Below are positions 46,449 to 55,701 of a stretch of 64,000 bases of DNA, piece after piece. Source of the DNA: Arcobacter porcinus (GTDB lineage Bacteria > Campylobacterota > Campylobacteria > Campylobacterales > Arcobacteraceae); contig NZ_CP036246.2 of assembly GCF_004299785.2 (NCBI RefSeq), forward strand, positions 124,001-188,000. Reading direction: 5' to 3'. Position 1 is the stretch's first letter. Each line of letters opens with the position of its first letter. The notes beneath the pieces are model-generated. The model saw nothing but the letters and a program-made list of their open reading frames with translations. It did not search any database and was not told the DNA's origin. A program made the translations under genes and the position numbers.

Positions 46449-48263
46449 TTAAGGGATAAAGTAGTAGTAAAAACCAAATTTTAAACTATCTTGGTTTTTC
46501 TCTAAATCATTATTTAAATATTTTAAATTTAGTGCAAAATCTTTATTTAGTTTAAAAGTAGAAAAAGCTTCAAAGTTATTTCTTTCAAAACCTTTATCAA
46601 ATTTTGCATAACGATAATCTAAGCCTAATTTAATATTCTTAAAGTAATTACTAACTATTCCAGCTCGTGGACCTACTGAATAAAACTGCTCTTTTGAAGT
46701 AAAAAATGAGTTTAGATCAAGTAAAATATATGCGAAAGTAGAATCTATGCCAAAGCTAGCACCAAAGCTAGGATTTATTTTAAATGAATCATCATTGTTA
46801 AAATCAAATTTCTCATAGCCAGTATTTATAGTCCAAGATAATGATTTAAAAAGTTGATCTCTTGGAGAGAAAGACTCTATATTTAAAAGAGTTATCTTAT
46901 CAATTTTTATATCTTCACTTTTCTCTTTTTTTAAGTTTAATTCAAAGAAATCTATATATGCACCTTGTAAATAACCATCTTCAATATCATAAATATCATG
47001 ATAAGCTGGCTTAATAGAAAATTCAAAATTATCATTTGAATCATAGAAAAACCCAACTCTTGATGAATTATGAGAATAAATAGGATTTGTTGGAGCTTCA
47101 ATATCAAACTCAGAGGAGATTGGATAAGAACTTCTCTCTTTTAATGTAGCTAAATAGTTTTTTACATAATTACTTTTATCTGTACCTTTTTCACTTCTTA
47201 GATATTGAGTATAAGCAATTTTAAGATCTAAATATGCTACTTTGTCCTCTTTGCTTAAACTATCTTCAAGTGTTTTATCTTTTTGTATAAAGTCATTTAT
47301 AAACTCTTTATTTTCTATTTTTTCATTCAAAAGATATTTCATTTTTTTCATTGTTGAGTATCTATATTTTGAATCATCAATTAGTTTTTCATTATCTAAA
47401 AGCTTTATTGTATCAAGAGGTATTGTTTTAAAAGTAAAATGATCTGTAAGCTCTAAATTTGGTCTAGCTACTTCAAAAAGCCATAATAATGAATATGAAC
47501 AGTTTTCCTTAAAAAAGAAATAATCTGCAAAAGAGTCTTTTAGTTCCCAAGAGTGCAAAACTAATCTATCTATTTCATCTTTTTCTAAATTTAAATCATA
47601 TTCCCAAACATCTCTTTGCTCTATATTATTATATGTTTTTAACTTTTCATAATAAGGTTGAATAGTATATTTACCTTCATATCCACCAAAAATCCCTTTG
47701 ATAGCAAAAACTAAGCCATTTTTCTCATTTGTTTCAGCAGCATAATTTAAAGCATAAGATAATAAAGGAGAATCTTTTTGTGATGAAATCTTTAAAAAAG
47801 TATGCCCATACATTGATGCAGGTGAATTTATATGAGAAGCAGGAAATACAAGACTTATAAAATTTGCATTTAGAGTTTTTTTATACTCTTCTAGTTCACT
47901 ACATTCATATTTCTTAATAATATCATCTAAATTAGGAATATTTCTCTTAAGGAAATCTACTCTTAAAGGAAATCTACATAAAACATTGTCTGTTCCATTT
48001 TCTAAGGTTTTTAGAGTTTCAATTAACTCATCTTTCAAATCATATTTACCATTTTTTGATATGAAAAAGTTACTAGAATCTATTTCACTGCTAGATGATT
48101 TATAATGAAATAGTTTTTTGAAATAACTATCTTCATATAATTTCTTTTCAATAGCTAAATTGTAAATATCATTTGAAAATAATGGAGATAAAAAAAAGCA
48201 ACAAAAGAGAAAACTCTTTGTTACTTTTTTAGAAAGATTACATAAGTTTTGCAATAGTATCAA
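46449..48263 (-). CDS. DUF4105-domain outer-envelope protein
   Basis: A 604-residue exported protein. The signal peptide (KSFLFCCFFLSPLFSN) is followed by a DUF4105 domain at ~residues 110-330 (ASHINSPASMYGHTFLKI; FFKENCSYSLLWLFEVARP). The C-terminal third has beta-strand character and ends in FGFYYYFIP, like an outer-membrane barrel. The frame opens with TTG and overlaps the upstream DUF3015 gene by 26 bases; a TTG three codons later is also possible. DUF3015 and DUF4105 genes are often paired. The role is unknown. Confidence 0.78.
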   Translation of the reverse strand: MILLQNLCNLSKKVTKSFLFCCFFLSPLFSNDIYNLAIEKKLYEDSYFKKLFHYKSSSSEIDSSNFFISKNGKYDLKDELIETLKTLENGTDNVLCRFPLRVDFLKRNIPNLDDIIKKYECSELEEYKKTLNANFISLVFPASHINSPASMYGHTFLKISSQKDSPLLSYALNYAAETNEKNGLVFAIKGIFGGYEGKYTIQPYYEKLKTYNNIEQRDVWEYDLNLEKDEIDRLVLHSWELKDSFADYFFFKENCSYSLLWLFEVARPNLELTDHFTFKTIPLDTIKLLDNEKLIDDSKYRYSTMKKMKYLLNEKIENKEFINDFIQKDKTLEDSLSKEDKVAYLDLKIAYTQYLRSEKGTDKSNYVKNYLATLKERSSYPISSEFDIEAPTNPIYSHNSSRVGFFYDSNDNFEFSIKPAYHDIYDIEDGYLQGAYIDFFELNLKKEKSEDIKIDKITLLNIESFSPRDQLFKSLSWTINTGYEKFDFNNDDSFKINPSFGASFGIDSTFAYILLDLNSFFTSKEQFYSVGPRAGIVSNYFKNIKLGLDYRYAKFDKGFERNNFEAFSTFKLNKDFALNLKYLNNDLEKNQDSLKFGFYYYFIP

Positions 48264-48675
48264 TAACTTCAGCAGAACTTACATTTTCATTTGAATAAAT
48301 TTCTGAAAAATTAGCTTGTAATTTTGCAAAAAATGCATCGTTGTTTTTAACATTCATTAAACTTGCAACAGTTAATAAAGTTTCACCATTTCCTGATGAA
48401 ATATCCATTGCTAATTCATCCATATTTTCATTTACAAATCTGTGTAATTTGTCGTTTGAAACAAAACTTGATGGTTGTTTACAGTTTAAAGTACCACTTG
48501 TAATACCAAAAGTTTGGTTTCCTGAAGTACCATTAGTAGTAACTGCTAAAACTTGCATTAAAGTAGTACTTTGGTCTTTTATAACAATAGAACCAAGTCC
48601 ACAACCAGTATTTGCATTTGCAAAAAGCGATGTGCTTAAACCTGCAAGTGCCAATGACATAACTATTTTTCTCAT
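48238..48675 (-). CDS. DUF3015 family secreted protein
   Basis: A 145-residue exported protein with signal peptide (MRKIVMSLALAGLSTSLFANA). The mature body has GCGLGSIVIKDQS and TTNGTSGNQTFGITSGTLNC, the two hallmark blocks of DUF3015, with two cysteines likely to pair. I choose ATG 48675 (AAAGGAT upstream) over TTG 48681. It is upstream of and overlapping the DUF4105 gene, suggesting a joint envelope role. Confidence 0.85.
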   Translation of the reverse strand: MRKIVMSLALAGLSTSLFANANTGCGLGSIVIKDQSTTLMQVLAVTTNGTSGNQTFGITSGTLNCKQPSSFVSNDKLHRFVNENMDELAMDISSGNGETLLTVASLMNVKNNDAFFAKLQANFSEIYSNENVSSAEVIDTIAKLM

Positions 48676-48776
48676 TATCAATCCTTTTAAAATAAAGTTT
48701 TAAATCATATTAGAAATTTTCTTTATATAATCTTAGTTTTTAAAGAAATAATATTTTTTGAAGGAGAGTGAATAAG

Positions 48777-48800
48777 TTCAAAGAGCAAAAGCTCTTTGAA
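48777..48800 (-). terminator. Hairpin after the outer-membrane beta-barrel gene
   Basis: TTCAAAGAGC, AAAA and GCTCTTTGAA form a perfect hairpin two bases after the stop codon of the gene at 48803. The T run on the minus strand is weak, so termination may be partial. Confidence 0.5.
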
Positions 48801-48802
48801 AA

Positions 48803-49411
48803 TTAAAATCTATAGTTTGCGCCAAAATAAAATCTTGTTGCACTATCTGAAGTTTTCCAAGTTTCTGTTTTTGACAACCATGTACCACTATTATATCTAA
48901 CCTCAACATCTTGCCATGATTTACGGTTATAGTCTAAACCAGCCAAAATAGAGATATTTTCTGTAGCTTTAAAATCAACTCCAGCTCCAATAGTTGCAGA
49001 AACAGCTAAGATTGAAGATTCTGAGAAATTTTGATTTGGATCGGTATCCATACTTGTGAATCCAACACCAAATTTAATAAATGGATATACTTTTTCATGA
49101 ACTTTAAACTGTTTCATAACTTCTAAACCAATTTCTGTTGCTTTATCATCATCTGAAAACCAAGGTTTTTTATCGTAAGTTATTGAAGATAGGTAAAGTT
49201 GTGTATACCAATCATTGCCAGTACCTTTACCAATAACAAATTTAAAATCTTTATAGTTATTATCAGTATCTGTTTTAGAACCATTTTTATCTAACTCTGT
49301 AGTATTTGATGCACTACCAACTTCAATCCCTGCATACCACTTTGAGTCTGCACTTGCACTCGATACTAAAAGAGCACTTGCAAGTGCTCCACCTGTAATT
49401 AATTTTTTCAT
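48803..49411 (-). CDS. Small outer-membrane beta-barrel protein
   Basis: A 202-residue exported protein with signal peptide (to about SASA, residue 21). The mature sequence alternates polar and hydrophobic residues in about eight strands and ends in the outer-membrane signature FYFGANYRF. It resembles OmpA/OprF-N or OmpW-size porin-like barrels. No peptidoglycan-binding domain is present, so it is a plain barrel. It is a single-gene unit. Confidence 0.78.
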   Translation of the reverse strand: MKKLITGGALASALLVSSASADSKWYAGIEVGSASNTTELDKNGSKTDTDNNYKDFKFVIGKGTGNDWYTQLYLSSITYDKKPWFSDDDKATEIGLEVMKQFKVHEKVYPFIKFGVGFTSMDTDPNQNFSESSILAVSATIGAGVDFKATENISILAGLDYNRKSWQDVEVRYNSGTWLSKTETWKTSDSATRFYFGANYRF

Positions 49412-49551
49412 TTTGTCTCCTATAAATATAAATAATTGTAATAATATATAAATATTTATAATTTGATAATATATTTCATAATTTTAATAAATATATTAGA
49501 ATAAAAGTTAATTTTGTGTAATATATACACATTTTATTTTAAGGTAACGAA

Positions 49552-50310
49552 ATGTTAGAACTTATTGGAAACTTATCTTTAAGAGTCAAAACAGGAATAG
49601 TGCTTATTGCTTTTGTTCTTATTTTAGGACTTATAGATTCATATTTTATTTTTTGGCTATTTTTTGGAGTAGCTTTGATAATTGCTGTTAATGAATCAAA
49701 AACTTTATACAAACTAGAAGACAAAAGTATTTATGTCTATATAGTGTTACTTTGGGTTGCAGTTTATTTTTATCCAAGTCCAGTTGATCTTATATTTATT
49801 GTAGCTATGGGATATGCTTCTCAACTTGCATATAAAAGAAAACTGGATAAAAAAATGGTTTTACCACTATTTTATCCTACTGCATCTTTTGTATTTTTGA
49901 TGGCACTTTATAGTGAGTATGGAGTTGGAGCACTTTTTTGGCTTTTAATAATAGTTGCAGCAACTGATATAGGAGCATATTTTGCAGGAAAAAATTTTGG
50001 TAAAACAAAATTTTGTGAGACAAGTCCAAATAAGACTTTAGAAGGTGTTTTTGGAGGTATGCTATTAGCTGTGATTTTAGGTGCTTTAACTTCGATTGAT
50101 GATGTTGGTTTTATTGCTTCAATTATTATTGCAGCTATTGTATCTTTGTCTTCAGTTTTTGGAGACTTATATGAGAGTTATTTAAAAAGAGAAGCTGGAG
50201 TAAAAGATAGTGGGAATATTTTACCAGGACATGGTGGGGTATTAGATAGAGTTGATGGATATCTATTTGGTGCAGTTGTGATGCTTGTTCTTCTTAGGGT
50301 AGTTATTTGA
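49552..50310 (+). CDS. cdsA: Phosphatidate cytidylyltransferase
   Basis: CdsA makes CDP-diacylglycerol, the precursor of membrane phospholipids. The 252-residue polytopic protein has the C-terminal CdsA signature SVFGDLYESYLKREAGVKDSGNILPGHGGVLDRVDG and AATDIGAYFAGKNFGKTKFCETSPNKTLEG. It is coupled to dxr by a 4-base TTGA overlap. Confidence 0.96.
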   Translation: MLELIGNLSLRVKTGIVLIAFVLILGLIDSYFIFWLFFGVALIIAVNESKTLYKLEDKSIYVYIVLLWVAVYFYPSPVDLIFIVAMGYASQLAYKRKLDKKMVLPLFYPTASFVFLMALYSEYGVGALFWLLIIVAATDIGAYFAGKNFGKTKFCETSPNKTLEGVFGGMLLAVILGALTSIDDVGFIASIIIAAIVSLSSVFGDLYESYLKREAGVKDSGNILPGHGGVLDRVDGYLFGAVVMLVLLRVVI

Positions 50311-51374
50311 TAATACTTGGAAGTACAGGTTCTATTGGTGTAAATACTTTAGAGATTGCAAAGAAATATAGATTAGATATTGAAGTTTTAGTAGCTGGAA
50401 GAAATATAGATTTACTAAATAAGCAGATAAAAGAACATAATCCTAAAAAAGTAATAATCGCTTTTAAAGAAGATTTATATAAAGTAAATCATTCAAATGT
50501 GAGTTTTGGAGAAGATGCAATTTTAAAAGCTATTGAAGATAGCTCTTCAAAAATTGTTGTAAATGCACTTGTTGGATTTTTAGGATTAAAACCAACATTA
50601 AAAGCAATAGAGTGTAATAAAAAACTATGTTTAGCAAATAAAGAGTCACTTGTTGTTGCAGGAAAATTTATAGATAAAACAAATCTAAGAGCAATAGACA
50701 GTGAACATTTCGCACTTTGGTATTTATATCAAAATAAAAAAATAGATTCTATGATAATAACTGCAAGTGGAGGATCTTTTAGAAATTATCCACTTGAAAA
50801 GTTAAAAAATGTATCAGTAAAAGAGGCGCTTAATCATCCAAATTGGAAAATGGGAAATAAAATTACAATAGATAGTGCAACAATGACAAATAAGATGTTT
50901 GAACTTCTTGAGGCAGCTTGGCTTTTTGATACAAAAAAACTAGATGCAATTATTGAACCAAAATCAATGATTCATGCACTAATAAACTTCACAGATGGAA
51001 GTACAACAGCTCATATTGCAAACACTTCAATGCAACTTCCAATAGCTTATGCCATTTTAGATAAAGTTGAAGATGAGATTTTAAAACCAGTTAATCTTCT
51101 TGAAATTTCATCTTTAAACTTTTTAAAAATAGAAGAGAACAGGTATCCAATTTGGAAAATAAAAGATGAAATACTTTTGAATCCAGATTTAGGAGTTGTT
51201 TTAAACTCTGCAAATGAAGTTGCTGTTTCAAAGTTTTTAGATGGGAAAATAGGCTTTTTGGATATTTCAAAAATTACATTAAATGCTGTTGAAAAGTTCT
51301 CATCCCTAAAAGCTACAAATATAGATGATGTCTTTTTAATTGACAAAGAAGTAAGGGCTTTTTGTGGGAATTGA
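50307..51374 (+). CDS. dxr: 1-deoxy-D-xylulose 5-phosphate reductoisomerase
   Basis: Dxr (IspC) commits DXP to isoprenoid synthesis by the MEP route. The 355-residue protein has the NADPH loop ILGSTGSIGVNTL, the catalytic IDSEHFALWYL, ASGGSFRNYP, the block NHPNWKMGNKITIDSATMTNKMFELLEA and the SANEVAV motif. It starts with TTG, overlapping the cdsA TGA. The cdsA-dxr pairing is widespread. Confidence 0.96.
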   Translation: MIILGSTGSIGVNTLEIAKKYRLDIEVLVAGRNIDLLNKQIKEHNPKKVIIAFKEDLYKVNHSNVSFGEDAILKAIEDSSSKIVVNALVGFLGLKPTLKAIECNKKLCLANKESLVVAGKFIDKTNLRAIDSEHFALWYLYQNKKIDSMIITASGGSFRNYPLEKLKNVSVKEALNHPNWKMGNKITIDSATMTNKMFELLEAAWLFDTKKLDAIIEPKSMIHALINFTDGSTTAHIANTSMQLPIAYAILDKVEDEILKPVNLLEISSLNFLKIEENRYPIWKIKDEILLNPDLGVVLNSANEVAVSKFLDGKIGFLDISKITLNAVEKFSSLKATNIDDVFLIDKEVRAFCGN

Positions 51375-51375
51375 T

Positions 51376-51651
51376 ATGTTAATTCCTTTTGGAATACTAA
51401 TAGTAATAACAATATATTTAATATATAACAGAACAAAATTTGAAAAAGATATTGTAAATATTTATGAAGAAAAATTTGAAGAGTGGAAAAAACATAATCC
51501 TTCAAAAGATGATGAATTAGAGAAAAAAGAGCTTGTTGGACTTATCTTTAAAGAAAAATATAAACTATCTTGCGAACTGTTTGAAGAAGAGATAGAAGAT
51601 AGACTAAGAAGTGCTAAATTTGACATAAAATATATAAAAAGAGAGAATTAA
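51376..51651 (+). CDS. Small single-TM protein, unknown
   Basis: A 91-residue protein with an N-terminal membrane helix (MLIPFGILIVITIYLIY) and an acidic/basic soluble tail. ATG 51376, one base after dxr stops, is the likeliest start; a GTG at 51364 would overlap dxr. It lies within a co-directional string from cdsA to cutA. I do not recognise a family. Confidence 0.6.
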   Translation: MLIPFGILIVITIYLIYNRTKFEKDIVNIYEEKFEEWKKHNPSKDDELEKKELVGLIFKEKYKLSCELFEEEIEDRLRSAKFDIKYIKREN

Positions 51652-51652
51652 A

Positions 51653-52216
51653 ATGAATAGAAAAAGAGTTTTGATTTTACATGGACTTAATGGAAGTGAT
51701 TTTCCACATTGGCAAGCACATCTTGCAAGTGATTTAATAAAAGATAACTATATTGTATCTTTTCCCATATTACCAAATAAAAATAATCCAGAATTGAATG
51801 AATGGAAAAAATTTGTAAAAGATGAAATAAAACATTTCAAACCACAAATTATAGTTTGTCACTCTTTAGCAAATATTTTATGGTTTCATCTTTGTGATGA
51901 ACTTGATATTAATTTAGATAAATTAATGCTTGTAGCTCCTGTAAGAAATAAAGAATTAACAGAGGCAAAGAGTTTTTTCCCTTATCCAATACCTAAAAAT
52001 TTAAAATCAAAAGAAGCAATAATAGCAGCATCTACAAATGATCCTTTTATGAGTATAGAAGAAGCTATAAATTTACAAAGTAAATTAAATATTGGTATGA
52101 AAATTATGGAAAATGCTGGACATATAAATACAAGTGCTGGATTTGGAAAACTTGATTGTGCTTTAGATTGGGTAAAGAGAGAAGAGATTTGTGAAGAGAA
52201 CTCACAAAATATATAG
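51653..52216 (+). CDS. RBBP9/YdeN-family alpha/beta hydrolase
   Basis: A 187-residue serine-hydrolase-fold protein. It has the family opening RVLILHGLNGSDFPHWQAHLASDL, a nucleophile elbow VCHSLAN (Ser in the CHS position), an Asp in STNDPFMS and the catalytic His in NAGHINTSAGFG. Substrates of this family are poorly known. It begins one base after the small membrane protein gene and precedes tsaD by 8 bases. Confidence 0.85.
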   Translation: MNRKRVLILHGLNGSDFPHWQAHLASDLIKDNYIVSFPILPNKNNPELNEWKKFVKDEIKHFKPQIIVCHSLANILWFHLCDELDINLDKLMLVAPVRNKELTEAKSFFPYPIPKNLKSKEAIIAASTNDPFMSIEEAINLQSKLNIGMKIMENAGHINTSAGFGKLDCALDWVKREEICEENSQNI

Positions 52217-52224
52217 GAAGATAA

Positions 52225-53226
52225 ATGATTTTAGCAATTGAATCATCTTGTGATGATAGTTCAATATCAATTACAAGAATAGATAGTTTAGATTTAGTTT
52301 TTCATAAGAAGATATCTCAAGAATTAGAACACAGTTTTTATGGTGGAGTTGTTCCAGAACTTGCAGCTAGACTACATATTGAAGCTTTACCAAAAATATT
52401 TGAAGAGTGTAAAGATTACTTAAAAGATATAAAAGCAGTTGCTGTTACAAATGCTCCTGGACTTAGTGTAACATTAACAGAAGGTGTTGCTATGGCTAAA
52501 GCTATAAGTATAGCTTTAAATCTTCCTTTAATAGCTGTAAATCATTTAAAAGGGCATATATATTCACTTTTTATTGAAAAAGAAGAGAGTTTTCCTATAA
52601 CTGTTCTTTTGGTTTCAGGTGGACATACTCAAATAGTTGAAGCAAATGATTTAAATAATATGAAAACAATTGCTAGAACTTTAGATGATAGTTTTGGTGA
52701 AAGTTTTGATAAAGTTGCAAAAATGATGAATTTGTCATATCCAGGTGGTCCAATAATAGAAGAAAAAGCAAAAAAAGGTGATGAAAATAGATTCTCTTTT
52801 CCTATTCCTTTATCTCAAAGTTCAAATATTGAATTTAGTTATTCAGGATTAAAAAATGCAGTTAGAGTAGAAATAGAAAAGATAAAAGAGCTAAGAAATG
52901 AACTAAGTGAGCAAGATATTTGTGATATAGCAGCAAGTTTCCAAAAAGCAGCAACTAGTCATATTTTGCAAAAATTAAAGAAATTATTTAAAAAATCAGC
53001 ACCAAAAACTTTTGCAATAGTAGGAGGAGCTAGTGCAAATATATATTTAAGAGAAAATATAGAAAAACTTTGTGAAAAACATAATACAAAATTACTTTTA
53101 AGTTCACTAAAATATTGTTCAGATAATGCAGCAATGATTGGAAGAGTTGCAGTTGAACAATATAAAATAAAAGATTTTACAAAAATAGATGAACTAGATA
53201 TAAAAACAAGAGTAAAGGAGCTTTAA
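52225..53226 (+). CDS. tsaD: tRNA N6-threonylcarbamoyladenosine transferase TsaD
   Basis: TsaD transfers threonylcarbamoyl to A37 of ANN-decoding tRNAs. The 333-residue ASKHA protein has [12 protein letters not shown], the metal-binding HLKGHIYS (HxxxH), [28 protein letters not shown], and [12 protein letters not shown]. These features are intact. It is in a run with the SUI1-like gene, whose TTG start is one base downstream. Confidence 0.96.
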   Translation: MILAIESSCDDSSISITRIDSLDLVFHKKISQELEHSFYGGVVPELAARLHIEALPKIFEECKDYLKDIKAVAVTNAPGLSVTLTEGVAMAKAISIALNLPLIAVNHLKGHIYSLFIEKEESFPITVLLVSGGHTQIVEANDLNNMKTIARTLDDSFGESFDKVAKMMNLSYPGGPIIEEKAKKGDENRFSFPIPLSQSSNIEFSYSGLKNAVRVEIEKIKELRNELSEQDICDIAASFQKAATSHILQKLKKLFKKSAPKTFAIVGGASANIYLRENIEKLCEKHNTKLLLSSLKYCSDNAAMIGRVAVEQYKIKDFTKIDELDIKTRVKEL

Positions 53227-53227
53227 T

Positions 53228-53578
53228 TTGAGTTTAGCAGATCTTTTAGCAAAGAACATGGGTTCAAAACTCGAAATAAGTAGTTTTGATACACAAAAAG
53301 AGGATAGAAAGAATAAGAATAAAGAAGAAAATTTAATTCTGCCAAAAAATGAGCATAGATTAGTTTTTTTATATGAGAAAAGAAATGGAAAACCAGTTAC
53401 GATTATTGGTCGATTTCAATTAGAAGAGAATGAAAAAAAAGAGGTTTTGAAACTTTTAAAATCAAAACTTGCTTGTGGTGGAGCAATAAAAGATGAATAT
53501 ATAGAGCTTCAAGGAGATTTAAAAGATAAAGCGAAAGTAATTTTAGAAAATAACTCTTGGAAGTTTAAAAATAGATGA
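53228..53578 (+). CDS. SUI1/YciH-family translation factor-like protein
   Basis: A 116-residue protein; residues ~40-105 match the SUI1 (eIF1/YciH) fold: VFLYEKRNGKPVTIIGRFQ followed by KLLKSKLACGGAIKDEYIELQGD, where the CGGA segment is the family hallmark. Bacterial YciH influences start-codon and initiator selection under stress. It starts with TTG and overlaps cutA by 4 bases. Confidence 0.82.
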   Translation: MSLADLLAKNMGSKLEISSFDTQKEDRKNKNKEENLILPKNEHRLVFLYEKRNGKPVTIIGRFQLEENEKKEVLKLLKSKLACGGAIKDEYIELQGDLKDKAKVILENNSWKFKNR

Positions 53579-53931
53579 AAGCTACTATTGTAAAAACAAC
53601 TTGTAATAATGTAGAAGAAGCAAAGAATTTATCCAAAATATTATTAGATAAGAAATTAGCAGCTTGTGTTCAAATAGAAAAAATAGTTTCATATTATAAT
53701 TGGCAAGATAAATTTTGTGAAGAAGATGAATTTTTAATCAATATCAAAACAAGAAAAGATTTATTTCCAAAGCTTAGAAAAGTTATTATAAAAAATCATT
53801 CATATAAAGTTCCCCAAATTATCGAACTTGAGATCAAAAATATAAGTAAAGATTATTTGAAATTTATATTAGAAAATACTAAAAACAGTAAAAAATTAGT
53901 AAAAAACAGAAAAACACTTGACAAAAGGTAA
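53575..53931 (+). CDS. cutA: CutA1 divalent-ion tolerance family protein
   Basis: A 118-residue trimeric ferredoxin-fold protein with AKNLSKILLDKKLAACVQIEKIVSYYNWQDK and the C-terminal HSYKVPQIIELEI block characteristic of CutA1. The family was tied to copper tolerance, but its real role is unclear. The last ~15 residues form an unusual Lys/Asn-rich tail. It is the final gene before the tRNA cluster. Confidence 0.9.
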   Translation: MKATIVKTTCNNVEEAKNLSKILLDKKLAACVQIEKIVSYYNWQDKFCEEDEFLINIKTRKDLFPKLRKVIIKNHSYKVPQIIELEIKNISKDYLKFILENTKNSKKLVKNRKTLDKR

Positions 53932-53978
53932 ATTATATAATATAATTCCGTCCACTTTTTGAGATAAAAGGTGCGTGT

Positions 53979-54056
53979 CGGGGCGTAGCGCAGTCTGGTT
54001 AGCGCACCTGGTTTGGGACCAGGGGGCCGGAGGTTCGAATCCTCTCGCCCCGACCA
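53979..54056 (+). tRNA. tRNA-Pro (anticodon TGG)
   Basis: Acceptor CGGGGCG pairs with CGCCCCG; the anticodon stem-loop CCTGGTTTGGGACCAGG gives anticodon TGG. The T arm GGTTCGAATCC is standard. CCA is encoded. First of five tRNAs in a row. Confidence 0.95.
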
Positions 54057-54071
54057 TTTTTTAACAATTAT

Positions 54072-54149
54072 GGTAGGTATAGCTCAGTTGGTTAGAGCAT
54101 CGGGTTGTGGTTCCGAGGGCCGTGGGTTCAAGTCCCATTATCTACCCCA
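54072..54149 (+). tRNA. tRNA-His (anticodon GTG)
   Basis: The anticodon loop TTGTGGT gives GTG. The extra 5' G (-1) opposite discriminator C73, the histidine identity element, is visible: GGTAGGTA pairs with TATCTAC plus C. CCA is encoded. Confidence 0.95.
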
Positions 54150-54161
54150 TTCTTTTTTTAT

Positions 54162-54238
<77 letters not shown>

Positions 54239-54252
54239 TTTATGTATATTGT

Positions 54253-54337
54253 GCGGATGTGGTGAAATTGGTATACACGCTAGACTTAGGATCTAGTGCC
54301 TCACGGTGTGGAAGTTCGAGTCTTCTCATCCGCACCA
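54253..54337 (+). tRNA. tRNA-Leu (anticodon TAG)
   Basis: Acceptor GCGGATG pairs with CATCCGC; the anticodon arm TAGACTTAGGATCTA gives TAG. A long variable arm (GTGCCTCACGGTGT) makes it class II, as expected for Leu. CCA is encoded. Confidence 0.95.
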
Positions 54338-54353
54338 TATTACAATCTTTATT

Positions 54354-54430
54354 GCGGGAGTAGCTCAGTTGGCTAGAGCTTCTGCCTTCCAAGCAGACTG
54401 TCGCGAGTTCGAGTCTCGTCTCCCGCTCCA
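54354..54430 (+). tRNA. tRNA-Gly (anticodon TCC)
   Basis: Acceptor GCGGGAG pairs with CTCCCGC; the anticodon arm TCTGCCTTCCAAGCAGA gives TCC. T arm GAGTTCGAGTCTC. CCA is encoded. Last of the cluster. Confidence 0.95.
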
Positions 54431-54440
54431 TTATAAATCA

Positions 54441-55310
54441 TTAGAATTCTACTGAAACATAAAAACTAAATTCCAAACTATTATTTACAAAATCAAGCTC
54501 TTCATACACAGCATAAGAAGGTTTAGTAGTAGTCTCATATTCACTCTTTGGAAGCCATTCATGATAAACCCACTGAATAAAAGGAAGTAAATCTTCATTT
54601 TTACACTTTAAATGAAACTTTGCATAAACACCTTCAGCAATATTAAATTTAGGCAATCTATCACTTTTTATTTTTTCTTCGTCTTCAACAATAATACAAG
54701 CAATATATTGGCACTCTTCAAGAGGAGTAATAGTTGGATTATCATGAAATAAAGATGCTTTTTTATATTTTTTAATGTCGTTTGTTAAAAGCCAAGTTTC
54801 TAATTTCTGCCAAGTTGTTTCAATATTCTTGTCATATCCTCTATTTCTTATATAATAGCTTTCAATAGATGATTTTTTTACAATCGTGGGAACTATTGAG
54901 TTAAAGTCTTTATACGACTGTAAAGATAGTTTTGATTGACTAATGATATTATTTGAGTAATCTTTATATCCACCATTTTTCCACTCTTTTGGAGTCATAC
55001 CAAAACGTTCTTTAAATATTTTAATAAAAGATGATTGAGATGAATAACCACAAGAATTTACTATATTTGAAATAGTTGAATACTTATTTGTAAGAAGTAA
55101 ATTTGAAGCTTTTTGAAGTCTAATTAATTTTATACTTTCATATATATTTCTTCCAAAAATCTCTTTAAATACTCTATGCATATGAAATTTACTTATATTT
55201 AAATCAATGCTAAGCTCTTCAATATCAATATTTGTATCAATATGTGTGTAAATATAGTACATAATATCATTTGCAATTTTAGTTCTTTTTTCTAAAGTCT
55301 CTTTTTTCAT
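54441..55310 (-). CDS. AraC-family regulator with GyrI-like effector domain
   Basis: A ~289-residue regulator. Two helix-turn-helix units at the N-terminus (IDIEELSIDLNISKFHMHRVFKEIFGRNIYESIKLIRLQKASNLL ... YSSQSSFIKIFKERFGMTPKEWKNG) are followed by a GyrI-like small-molecule-binding domain (~140-289). This order is that of Rob-type or BmrR-like drug sensors. I prefer ATG 55310 over GTG 55367, which would add a hydrophobic leader without a ribosome site. It faces the tRNA cluster tail-on. Target genes are unknown. Confidence 0.82.
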   Translation of the reverse strand: MKKETLEKRTKIANDIMYYIYTHIDTNIDIEELSIDLNISKFHMHRVFKEIFGRNIYESIKLIRLQKASNLLLTNKYSTISNIVNSCGYSSQSSFIKIFKERFGMTPKEWKNGGYKDYSNNIISQSKLSLQSYKDFNSIVPTIVKKSSIESYYIRNRGYDKNIETTWQKLETWLLTNDIKKYKKASLFHDNPTITPLEECQYIACIIVEDEEKIKSDRLPKFNIAEGVYAKFHLKCKNEDLLPFIQWVYHEWLPKSEYETTTKPSYAVYEELDFVNNSLEFSFYVSVEF

Positions 55311-55433
55311 AAATGAATAATAGCCAAATAATATTAAAATAGCACTAAACAACAATTTATAAAGCACTTAAAAGGAAGAAGTAAAGATATTATTTTCATA
55401 GAATGTCAATCTATAAAATAAAAAGGAAGAGTA

Positions 55434-55682
55434 TTGCTAACATTATTAGAGAACTTTTTTATAGTTATGGGAATTGTTTCAACAGCAATATTTGTTGTTG
55501 GATTTATATTTAAAGCAAAAGGAGTAACTTTTGTAGAGTTTTTTCCAAAAAAAGATAATGCACCTGTACAAAATATTGTTTATAACAATACAATAACACA
55601 GAGTCCCCAAAATTCTTATGGAATTGATTCAAGAAAAGTTGCTGCTATTATGGCTGCTATAAAATATCATAACGAAAAATAA
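55434..55682 (+). CDS. OadG-like sodium-pump decarboxylase gamma subunit
   Basis: An 82-residue protein with one N-terminal membrane helix (LENFFIVMGIVSTAIFVVGFIF) and a hydrophilic tail containing DSRKVAAIMAAIKYHNEK. This layout fits the gamma subunit of sodium-pumping decarboxylases such as oxaloacetate or methylmalonyl-CoA decarboxylase. It starts with TTG after a good AAGGAAGA. The biotin-carrier gene follows 19 bases later, but no alpha or beta subunit gene is in the window. Confidence 0.7.
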   Translation: MLTLLENFFIVMGIVSTAIFVVGFIFKAKGVTFVEFFPKKDNAPVQNIVYNNTITQSPQNSYGIDSRKVAAIMAAIKYHNEK

Positions 55683-55701
55683 ATAGAATAGGAGAGAAAA
55701 G

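Noticed and set aside
54240-54431. 63-residue minus-strand ORF (MERETRLELATVCLEGRSS...)
   Set aside because: It is the antisense of the tRNA-Leu and tRNA-Gly genes, a well-known false protein that recurs in databases.
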